A DNA stretch of 64,000 nt from Pandoraea commovens (GTDB lineage: Bacteria > Pseudomonadota > Gammaproteobacteria > Burkholderiales > Burkholderiaceae). This document shows positions 38,501 through 44,592 of the stretch, one piece after another. The notes beneath the pieces are model-generated. The model was not told where the DNA came from, did no database searches, and saw only the letters and a list, made by a program, of their open reading frames with translations. Within the stretch, counting starts at the first letter, position 1. Each line of letters opens with the position of its first letter. The DNA is taken from NCBI RefSeq assembly GCF_902459615.1, contig NZ_CABPSA010000001.1, positions 620,001-684,000 on the forward strand, written 5' to 3'. The translations under genes were made by a program, and so were the position numbers.

Positions 38501-38914
38501 CGCTAGCAACGCTGCCCGCTCTTGCGAGATTTCCGCCAGTTTGACGATTTCGAATTCGCTGTCCCAGCCCACCCCGTTGATGCGTCGCGCAGTGCCCACC
38601 GGCATGGAAATAAGCGGCTTCAGAATGCGGTCGGTCAGCGCCTGCGTGGCACCGCCCGGACGCACGGTGCTTGCCTGGGTCGCCTGTGCCATCGCGCGGG
38701 CCTGCTCGTTGAAGATTTCGAGGTCCCGGATTTCTCGCCCGACAGCCGCAAAGAACGACTCCGTCTTTTGTCCGCTTTGCCAGAGTGTGCCGAAGAGCGC
38801 ATAGGAGACCGCCGCGACCCACACCGACAAACCGAACAGCAGGGCCAGCAGGCCACCAATGCGAAGCAGGCGGCCCGCGATCGCGATGTCGCGCGTCATC
38901 GTTCTGGCAGGCAT
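35525..38914 (-). CDS. RcsC-like hybrid sensor histidine kinase (HisKA-HATPase-REC-HPt)
   Basis: 1129-residue inner-membrane sensor. Helices near 17-42 and 345-367 flank a periplasmic sensing domain of about 300 residues. Then come a PAS-like region (395-490), HisKA with the phosphorylated His near 520 (VSHEMRTPLYG), an ATPase domain (GNAIKFTEKG, GDSGVGIA, GTGLGLA), a divergent receiver-like segment at about 745-870 resembling the RcsC ABL domain, a receiver with Asp near 931 (VITDANMPHISG) and an HPt domain with His near 1070 (SAHRLRGG). A full four-step phosphorelay is thus possible inside one protein. The ATG at 38914 has GGAG just upstream. It follows the RcsB-like regulator gene by 29 bases. 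Confidence 0.92.
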   Translation of the reverse strand: MPARTMTRDIAIAGRLLRIGGLLALLFGLSVWVAAVSYALFGTLWQSGQKTESFFAAVGREIRDLEIFNEQARAMAQATQASTVRPGGATQALTDRILKPLISMPVGTARRINGVGWDSEFEIVKLAEISQERAALLARLTLRLMVLDANFWSPLDAQDETFIISADGAFATYRPAVGREAFSPADLARDTQAMLAEINKVERYHARIRGNSEGPFWTYNYTHPVTHLKTVSSFVPIRDLNGHLVLYVGTSMSPDMIVPPRMRNLERSGEALQLISEDGLVIASAGLPMSSLGYLRTLVTLPLFGGAQMTLRSDGQRLVFERRLASTPWFVRYAVRPAQLLQENATLLLGATLLLLLYAGGVYAGMRYMRQRIIEPARQRTTALLERDAFTQTLIETAPVGMAIIDPFEPAVVMSNPAYAGTVDLLRHLGDGELTRMYRQLHSGVVARPVRRLLSALDDAGERHYAVSFVDTVFREQPVLIGTLSDVTEQRRFELEQRKARLAAESANRAKDVFLTTVSHEMRTPLYGTLASLELLSAQNLGDDHRYYVDVMESSTRNLLDLINDLLDYSRIQVGRFELNSRDCSLLKELEAVGLSFTGRARLQGLTLDWMIDPLLARAVHTDALRLGQVVTNLVGNAIKFTEKGHVAFSAMVTRSDMQGCDVAFTVGDSGVGIAAADLADLFRPFGKSTTEPGMQHGTGLGLAISHQFVGMLGGVLAVDSEEGQGTTMRFTLHLPWAPESEAPVVVDSQETFAYVSALSRRHWYLDALIRRAGFVPVRYDDAVSWSTGDGREQDSGLLMFADEWPVRGMAGAEVYLLRATPVDRPAGSTPTWPRDIALLQQAELWEALGATPRPGLSTNADLPVPGTANAQTRVRPLAGWYVLVADDHPISGMLLSRQLEGLGAMVDCYHDPREALDAFDAESHMLVITDANMPHISGHALATAIKARAPHVPVVVATADVTLRNDREAKSPYDAVVYKPVDARSLLRVIELVRSRYPSLCVEIAPLPASSRLIENAPKPVPETASSKDWRLPLSDMLDTFVKIADQDIANCRAALAESSRETLRHSAHRLRGGFMAFGLSSLASLAAQVEHLAPQSSVGQMEAAFDSLDTAWNDWLRSQGHAIASDA

Positions 38915-38943
38915 AGACTCCAACGTCTGTGGTCGGGGCGAAC

Positions 38944-39618
38944 TCAGGCGGCACTCGGCGCTTCGGCTTCGCCGTCACGCGCAAACTGAACCGGGCTCGA
39001 CACATGCAGCTTGAACAACTCCATGTCGGTGCGGCAACCCAACTTGCACATGGCCATGCGCTTCTGGTTGTTGATCGTCTTGGCCGAACGCTTCAGCGCG
39101 CCCGCAATTTGCGACACGTTCTGACCATCCAGATACATGCGCAGCACTTCCATTTCCTTGGGCGAAAGCGGGCGTCGTGCCGTCGGCTTGCGGCGCATCT
39201 GCTCCTCGAGAATCTGCTCGGCGCGCCCGCCGCGATAGCTCATACCGCGACGGCAACGCTCCACACACACGGTGATTTCACGCAGATCGTCGGACTTGGT
39301 CATCACACCCAACACCCCACAGCTGTCGAGTGCGTGAATGATGGCCGGCTGCTCGATCGACGTGAACACGATGATCTTGACGTCGGGGTACTTGCGACGG
39401 ACGCGGTTGATCATGACGAGGCCATCGCCGAATGCGCCACCGGGCATGCAGTAATCGGTAATGAGGACGTCGACGGAATTCGTTTCGAGCGCCTTGAACA
39501 ACTCGGTCGAATTCGAGACGGGAGGCAGCACGTGAAAGCCCGGGTCCGGGGACAGCATTTCACGTAGCGTGGAGGCGACGATCGGGTGATCGTCCGCAAT
39601 CAGAATCTTTACCATCAT
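38944..39618 (-). CDS. RcsB-like response regulator (REC-LuxR)
   Basis: 224 residues. The receiver domain has the acidic pair Asp9/Asp10 (ILIADDHPIV), phosphoacceptor Asp55 (VLITDYCMPGG), a Thr in FTS and the Lys in VMTKSDD. The LuxR-type helix-turn-helix reads LSPKEMEVLRMYLDGQNVSQ, and the recognition stretch KRSAKTINNQKRMAMCKLG is closer to RcsB than to most LuxR regulators. It precedes the hybrid kinase gene, the same order as bvgA-bvgS, and should receive phosphate from that kinase's HPt. Targets are unknown; by analogy they could include surface polysaccharide or pilus genes. Confidence 0.92.
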   Translation of the reverse strand: MMVKILIADDHPIVASTLREMLSPDPGFHVLPPVSNSTELFKALETNSVDVLITDYCMPGGAFGDGLVMINRVRRKYPDVKIIVFTSIEQPAIIHALDSCGVLGVMTKSDDLREITVCVERCRRGMSYRGGRAEQILEEQMRRKPTARRPLSPKEMEVLRMYLDGQNVSQIAGALKRSAKTINNQKRMAMCKLGCRTDMELFKLHVSSPVQFARDGEAEAPSAA

Positions 39619-39704
39619 TTGCTGGATCCTGTTAAAAGAAGTCAGCCGTGGGCGCGCGCGATCCCTCGCCGTGTCTTCGCGTCATGGCTTCCCAAAAGAG
39701 GAAT

Positions 39705-39746
39705 GTGCGTCTTGCCGACGCACGCGTTGGTCACGAAGGCGTGACC
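39705..39746. repeat. Two tandem perfect hairpins
   Basis: Two 7-bp stem-loops lie side by side: 39705-39711/39717-39723 (loop TTGCC) and 39729-39735/39740-39746 (loop AAGG). They sit between the lipoprotein gene and the RcsB-like gene on the minus strand. No T-run follows, so they may be mRNA-stabilising or processing structures or a partial terminator. Confidence 0.5.
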
Positions 39747-39824
39747 GCATTGCTGCTGGGCGACGATTACGGGGCCCGACAGTCCGGCGCGTGGGCCGCT
39801 CTCGGCCCCCGCCCGTTACCTGCC

Positions 39825-40349
39825 TTATCCGGCGCTCCCGACACTTCCGGCGACGACCGCACCCGGTCCATCGACGGTGGTCCACGCCGAGCACGTCTTG
39901 TGCCCTGTCAACCGGGTTGTGCCCACGCCGATGACCGGCTTGACACAGTAACGAATGCGAACACCGCGCAAACCTGCCGAGGGCATCATCTCGCGCGTCC
40001 GTCCGACAACGCGAATGCGTGTCGGTCCGGCGGCGGCTTCCCACAGATGTACGCTATCGGTCTCAGGCCAATCCGCCATCCATCGGTACGAGCCGCTCAC
40101 GACCGTGCCTACCCTCGGCGTATCGCTCAGCTTCACCGCTGCTGCCACCGGGCGCATCCGCGATTCGACCTCTCGCGATGACGCAACCGGAGGCTCCATC
40201 CGCGCCAGCGAAGCCCCGCCGCTCTCCGATTCCAGCAGGGGGGCCGTTGCATCCGCCGTCGACGCTTTGTATTCGCTACATCCCGCAAGCAGCGCCATCG
40301 CCAGCGCGCTGCCAAGGCTTATTAGTGTCGTCACAGCGCGCCGTCCCAT
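39825..40349 (-). CDS. Predicted outer-membrane lipoprotein, unknown
   Basis: 174 residues with a clear lipoprotein signal: Arg pair, hydrophobic stretch LISLGSALAMALLAGC and the lipobox LAGC. The mature part has a disordered Ser/Thr/Ala start, then a beta-rich domain with SYRWMADWPETDSVHLWEA and a late Cys pair (IRYCVKP and GHKTCSAW) that could form a disulfide in the periplasm. No family recognised. I start at 40349 so that the signal is at the N-terminus; an ATG at 40415 in the same frame would add 22 residues. It lies about 200 bases upstream of the RcsBC-like genes on the same strand, so it could be an accessory sensor. Confidence 0.65.
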   Translation of the reverse strand: MGRRAVTTLISLGSALAMALLAGCSEYKASTADATAPLLESESGGASLARMEPPVASSREVESRMRPVAAAVKLSDTPRVGTVVSGSYRWMADWPETDSVHLWEAAAGPTRIRVVGRTREMMPSAGLRGVRIRYCVKPVIGVGTTRLTGHKTCSAWTTVDGPGAVVAGSVGSAG

Positions 40350-40482
40350 CGTTCGCGTGGCATTTGAGCGAGAGCATTGGCTGGGCAGGAAAGCGTCAAC
40401 GTGTGTTTGTGTCATCGGTCCATTACCAATCGTCTCGCCGCGTGACAAAGGAACGTTACGCGTCATTTTTACGACCAGCGGA

Positions 40483-40509
40483 AATATAGGATAAATCTAC
40501 AAATCCCAA
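40483..40509 (-). promoter_or_regulatory. Putative promoter of the lipoprotein gene
   Basis: On the minus strand TTGGGA (40509-40504) and TATATT (40488-40483) are 15 bases apart in an AT-rich context, about 130 bases before the ATG at 40349. Confidence 0.4.
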
Positions 40510-40756
40510 CCGTTTTGGATCTCTTTATAGGAAACATCCTAGTCCAAATTAGGAGGAATACCGTTCGCGCCTTACACAGCCCGCGCGTCAGCATCGAATT
40601 CAGTGCGGAAATAACTCAGATGACGTAGTGCGGATGCTCAGGCAGCGTTCCAATTGACACGCAAGTGAGGAAAAGATTCATTTGAAAGATGCCAGTCATG
40701 TCAGCCATAGGCCGCACGCGGCGTGGTAAGTCGATGCCGAAAAGGCAAAAAGTCAC

Positions 40757-40779
40757 TCGAAAGACGTTGCGACTTTCGA
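40757..40779. repeat. Operator-like inverted repeat TCGAAAG-N9-CTTTCGA
   Basis: Perfect 7-base arms (40757-40763, 40773-40779) with a nine-base spacer give about two helical turns between arm centres at most, as for a dimeric regulator. A competing pair AAAGTC (40749-40754) / GACTTT (40771-40776) overlaps it. Confidence 0.45.
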
Positions 40780-40840
40780 AATACTTCGCTTCTTTTGATT
40801 TTTAGACGCAAAGCGCGTCAACGCCACCGATACCGGTAGC

Positions 40841-40880
40841 GATTAAATTTTATTAAATTTCGTTAAATTCGATTAAAGCG
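40841..40880. repeat. Four imperfect 10-base direct repeats, (A/G)TTAAA core
   Basis: Four consecutive 10-base units (40841, 40851, 40861, 40871) each place TTAAA at the same position. The exact 10-base period keeps the AT cores on one face of the helix, as in intrinsically curved DNA or cooperative binding sites. It begins about 60 bases after the TauE/SafE stop. Confidence 0.55.
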
Positions 40881-40939
40881 GGAGATAAGCCGAAGGAAAT
40901 CCAGCATCGCGCAGACTTAGCGGCTTTGAATAAATAGAT

Positions 40940-41782
40940 TCAAGCGCCAAACGCTTTGACGAACATGCCGAATGCCACGACGGCCATGAGCGTAGAGAAG
41001 ATTTGTTGAAGCCGCGATGCGGCCAGACGTGGCGCGAGCGCACGCCCCAGCAACATGCCCGCGACAGCGCCCACGACAAACGTCCACCCCTGCGTTCCCG
41101 GATGCATGCCATGCCACCACGCATTGGCGACGGTGCCCGCAGAAATCAGCGCGATGACGAAGAGTGACGTCGCCACCACGCCGTGCACCGAAATGTCCGT
41201 GAAGCGCCGCAGTGCAGGCACGATGACGAAACCGCCCCCAACGCCGAGCAGCCCGGACGCAAAGCCCGAAATGGCACCGATCGCACCCAGCGTACTCGCC
41301 ACCTGCCGAGTCCAGTGCAAGCGCCCCGTCGCGGGGTCCATCCGGCATGGCGGCAACGGTGCGCACGTACCCGCGATGCCACTCGCCCCCGCACCGCCCC
41401 CACCACCACGGGAAGCGCGATACATCCGTGCGGCCACGATCAGCATCGCCACGGCGAACAGCCCGACGAGCCACCGCTCCGGCAGCCGATGCGCCATCCA
41501 CGAGCCCAATGGCGCGAGACAAACCCCGATGCCCGCCATCAGCATCGCCGCACGATAGCGCACGATACCGGCCCGCAAGCCTTGCGCACTGCCCACGGCG
41601 GCACTCGCGCCGACGGCAAGCAAGGCGACGGGTCCCGCCTGCGGCACGCCCCAACCGAGTCCGAACACCAACGCCGGCACCGCAAAGATGCCACCACCCG
41701 CGCCCGTCAAACCCAACACCAGTCCGACCGCTGCACCGAGCAGGGCGGCCGTGGGCGAAGCACTCGAAAGGTCGGGGAACAT
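40940..41782 (-). CDS. Sulfite exporter TauE/SafE family protein
   Basis: 280-residue inner-membrane permease with about eight hydrophobic segments. It has the family's two-fold repeat: GLVLGLTGAGGGIFAVPALVF near the start and SGFASGLLGVGGGFVIVPAL in the middle, each with the Gly-rich GxGGG turn. Members export sulfite, sulfoacetate or other organosulfur anions; the substrate here is unknown. I start at the ATG at 41782, since the earlier ATG (41836) has no ribosome site and lies inside a perfect palindrome that looks like an operator. It is followed by a long intergenic region. Confidence 0.88.
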   Translation of the reverse strand: MFPDLSSASPTAALLGAAVGLVLGLTGAGGGIFAVPALVFGLGWGVPQAGPVALLAVGASAAVGSAQGLRAGIVRYRAAMLMAGIGVCLAPLGSWMAHRLPERWLVGLFAVAMLIVAARMYRASRGGGGGAGASGIAGTCAPLPPCRMDPATGRLHWTRQVASTLGAIGAISGFASGLLGVGGGFVIVPALRRFTDISVHGVVATSLFVIALISAGTVANAWWHGMHPGTQGWTFVVGAVAGMLLGRALAPRLAASRLQQIFSTLMAVVAFGMFVKAFGA

Positions 41783-41831
41783 GGGCGATATCCAGCAGGG
41801 AGTGGTCTGGCACCAAGCCAAATCACTATTT

Positions 41832-41847
41832 GTCATAAGCTTATGAC
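41832..41847. promoter_or_regulatory. Perfect 16-base palindrome upstream of the TauE/SafE gene
   Basis: GTCATAAGCTTATGAC is fully self-complementary, 50 bases before the predicted tauE start and about 95 bases beyond the stop of the CoA-transferase gene. It resembles an operator for a dimeric regulator; no regulator gene lies next to it. Confidence 0.55.
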
Positions 41848-41942
41848 GATGAATTATATAGAAGCATCAGACGACAGAAAAGAAAAGCGGCGCTACCTGA
41901 GCGCCGTCGTGTCTGAAAATGCGGGGAAACGACAAAAAATGC

Positions 41943-43289
41943 CTATGGCGAGGATGTCCGGACACTGATGTCCACCGGCAGCTCGCTGGCATCGAGCCCC
42001 GCCTCGTGTTCTGCATCAAGTTCCGCGATGATGTCCCCCGTGTGCGCACCCGGCGCGGGTGGATCGAGACGCGTGACAGGGCTTTGTCCGTTAAGACGCA
42101 CGGGCGAGACGATCGTGTGGGTCGTCTCGCCGCTGGGCAGCACCATCGGGCGCACCCAGCCCATATGCGCCACCTGCGGATCGGACAGCACTCGGGAATA
42201 GGTGCTGATTTCCGTGCACGGGACACCCACGGCTACCAGCCGCGCGAGCCAGACATCCCGGTCGTCCAGCACGAATACCGCTTCGAGCACGTCGCGCAAC
42301 GCGGCCTGATGGCGCGCCCGCTCCCGTGCACTGCCGAACCGCGGGTCGTCGAGCAGATCCACACGGTGCACGAGGGCGCAAATCGCCTCCCAATGCGTCT
42401 GGGCGTCTAAATCCATACCGAAGTAGCCGTCGCGCGCCCGGAAGGTCGGCCAAGGGGCAGAAGGGCCGCCAAAACGCTCGCCCTCACCGGGCAGCGGTAC
42501 GGCCAGCGGCGAGACCTTGCCATGCCCCGCTGCGTCAGCCAGCGCCCGGCGCTGACGCGCTACCGCCGACATCTCGGCGTCGGCTTGCGCCGCGTCGCCT
42601 GCGTCCGTAGCGGCCATGGCGGCTGCGGGCACGAGCCCTGCGCGATGGGCAGCCTCGGCTCCGGCATCGCCCGCCCGCAACGCGGCAATCGCTAGCGTCG
42701 CGCCGAGCATCGGCACATCGATGTGCACGCCCACGCCCTGCTGCTTCGCTGCGACGAGCGCCGCCGAAACGGAAAACGCGGCGTACAGTCCTGCGGCCAG
42801 ATCGGCAATGGGCAGATCGCGCGGCGGCTCGGCACCGCTTGGCGCCACGCCCAGCATGCCCCTGAGCGCCTCAAGCGCAGGCACCCCCGGCTGCGGCACG
42901 GAGCGCGGGCCATCTTGTCCGAATGCGGAAATGGAAACGTAGACGAGATGCGGTTGCACAGCCGACAACGCATCATAGCCAAGCCCGGCACGCGCCAACG
43001 TGCCGGGTGGCAAACACTCGATGACGACGTCCGCCCCGCGCACCAGCGTGTGAGCGAGGCTTCGGCCTTCGAGCGTTAGCAGATCCAGCGCGACAGAGCG
43101 CTTGTTGCGACGCAATCCGACCTGCGCCGATTCGCTGATCGTGCTTTGGTATTCGTTGGAAATATCGTCGACGGGATCGTCGACCATGATGACGTCCGCG
43201 CCCATGTCGGCAAGCAGCATGCCGCAATAGGCACCTGCCGCGCCACGACAGAACTCAATGACGCGGATCCCCGTAAGTGGTGCATTCAA
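41943..43289 (-). CDS. CaiB/BaiF family (class III) CoA-transferase
   Basis: 448-residue enzyme of the formyl-CoA transferase family, which moves CoA between carboxylic acids. It opens MNAPLTGIRVIEFCRGAAGA and has the conserved Asp segment LPIADLAAGLYAAFS, where the Asp forms the acyl-anhydride intermediate. The GYFGMDLDAQTHWEAICALV region and a late VPCTEISTYSRVLSDPQV also fit the family. A low-complexity Ala-rich insertion lies at residues 205-255. It stands alone, upstream of the TauE/SafE gene on the same strand with the palindrome in between; substrate unknown. Confidence 0.9.
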   Translation of the reverse strand: MNAPLTGIRVIEFCRGAAGAYCGMLLADMGADVIMVDDPVDDISNEYQSTISESAQVGLRRNKRSVALDLLTLEGRSLAHTLVRGADVVIECLPPGTLARAGLGYDALSAVQPHLVYVSISAFGQDGPRSVPQPGVPALEALRGMLGVAPSGAEPPRDLPIADLAAGLYAAFSVSAALVAAKQQGVGVHIDVPMLGATLAIAALRAGDAGAEAAHRAGLVPAAAMAATDAGDAAQADAEMSAVARQRRALADAAGHGKVSPLAVPLPGEGERFGGPSAPWPTFRARDGYFGMDLDAQTHWEAICALVHRVDLLDDPRFGSARERARHQAALRDVLEAVFVLDDRDVWLARLVAVGVPCTEISTYSRVLSDPQVAHMGWVRPMVLPSGETTHTIVSPVRLNGQSPVTRLDPPAPGAHTGDIIAELDAEHEAGLDASELPVDISVRTSSP

Positions 43290-43425
43290 TATCTGACCCC
43301 TATTTGCTTGCCTGGCGGTTTGTTGTTGTTTTCAACCCTTGGCAGCCGTCTGACGCGGCATTCAGCGCATTCTAGAACAGTTATTCAACGCCGGTCACTG
43401 CGAAAAAATGGAGGTCGCACCACAC

Positions 43426-43456
43426 GTTGCCACCGGGCAACAACCCGGGTGGCAAC
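43426..43456 (-). terminator. Long hairpin downstream of corA
   Basis: A 9+3-bp stem with one bulged base encloses a six-base loop, about 70 bases after the corA stop. On the minus strand a T6 run (43404-43409) follows 17 bases later, too far for a standard terminator, so its role is uncertain. Confidence 0.5.
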
Positions 43457-43526
43457 GCCGCCGGGACACGCGCCTGACACAGACAACGCCCCCAGCCCGT
43501 TGGCTGTCACAACCCTGCAAGGGCCG

Positions 43527-44504
43527 TTACAGCCAACCCGCCTTGCGGAATTTCATGAATAGCAAGACGTCGATGACGACCATCGCGGCAATACAGGCTG
43601 GATACCCATATTGGAATTTCAGTTCGGGAATGTCAGCGAAATTCATGCCGTAGATCCCGGCAATCATCGTCGGCACGGCAAAAAGCGCCGCGAACGACCC
43701 GAGCCGCTTCGTCGTTTCGTTCTCGGAGAGCGAAATCATGCCGAGATTGACGGAGAGCGCTGTCGTGACCATTTCTCGCAGCAGATCGATGTTTTTCGTA
43801 ATGCGTTGGAGATGGTCGAAGACGTCGCGGAAGTACTCCTGCATGCCACCGCACAGCTTGGGCGCCATAGCCCCGAACAACTTGCTGACCGCTTCCATGA
43901 GCGGCACGCACGCGTGTTGCAGCGTAATGAGCCGACGCTTGAGCTGATACAGATCCTCGATGATCGCGCGTCCCTTGTTCGGCGCATTCGGGGTAAAGAT
44001 CTGCTCTTCGATGGCTTCGAGCTGTGCTTCAAGGTCGTTGAACACGGGGAAGTAGCTGTCGACGATGGCGTCCATCAGGGCATAGAGGACGAAGATCGAA
44101 CCCTGGCGCAACAAGTGCGGTTCTTTCTCCGCTCGCGCACGCACCGCGCCCAGTCCCTGCGTGGCGTTCGAGCGCACCGAGAGCACATAGTTGTGCCCTG
44201 CGAAAATCGCGACTTCGCCAATCGCGAAATCGCCGTCAGCGTCCTTGTTAAGCACGTGCAGCACCGCAAAGAGCGAGTCGCCGTACTGCTCGATTTTCGG
44301 ACGCTGATGCCCGTGCTGGGCGTCTTCGACGGCGAGGTCATGCAGGCCGAATTCGTGCTGCATCTGCGCCAGTTCGCCCGGCCCGGGATCCTTGAGCGCC
44401 ACCCAGACAAAGCAGTGCGGACGTTCAAGATAGTCCGAGATTTCATCGGGGTGCAGATCGGCAATCTTGCGGCCATCCTCATAGGCCACACAGTTCACTA
44501 GCAT
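43527..44504 (-). CDS. corA: CorA-type magnesium/cobalt transporter
   Basis: 325-residue pentameric ion channel. A large N-terminal cytoplasmic domain (to about residue 260) includes the long stalk helix ending near LSENETTKRLGSFAALFAVP. Two C-terminal membrane helices follow, with the selectivity signature YGMNF in between and a basic last segment (MKFRKAGWL). This is the full CorA layout and length. The ATG at 44504 has an AGGA site. It lies 88 bases downstream of the lysine acetyltransferase gene on the same strand; a functional link is not evident. Confidence 0.95.
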   Translation of the reverse strand: MLVNCVAYEDGRKIADLHPDEISDYLERPHCFVWVALKDPGPGELAQMQHEFGLHDLAVEDAQHGHQRPKIEQYGDSLFAVLHVLNKDADGDFAIGEVAIFAGHNYVLSVRSNATQGLGAVRARAEKEPHLLRQGSIFVLYALMDAIVDSYFPVFNDLEAQLEAIEEQIFTPNAPNKGRAIIEDLYQLKRRLITLQHACVPLMEAVSKLFGAMAPKLCGGMQEYFRDVFDHLQRITKNIDLLREMVTTALSVNLGMISLSENETTKRLGSFAALFAVPTMIAGIYGMNFADIPELKFQYGYPACIAAMVVIDVLLFMKFRKAGWL

Positions 44505-44592
44505 GCGTCTTCCTGGTCGAGGCGGCCTTGCACTCTACACGTGGCGCGAGCGTCGGGCACTGCGCGCGCTACCGCCGCGACCCTCGCGACCG

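Larger units (their letters stand above)
40350..40939. other. Long AT-rich intergenic region upstream of the lipoprotein gene
   Basis: This region of about 590 bases has no convincing gene and is visibly richer in A and T than its surroundings. From left to right it holds a putative minus-strand promoter (40483-40509), a small CCTA-N8-TAGG inverted repeat near 40538, a TCGAAAG-N9-CTTTCGA inverted repeat (40757-40779), a GACGC-N5-GCGTC repeat (40805-40819) and a 10-base periodic repeat (40841-40880). A small RNA or a multi-protein control region is possible. Confidence 0.5.
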
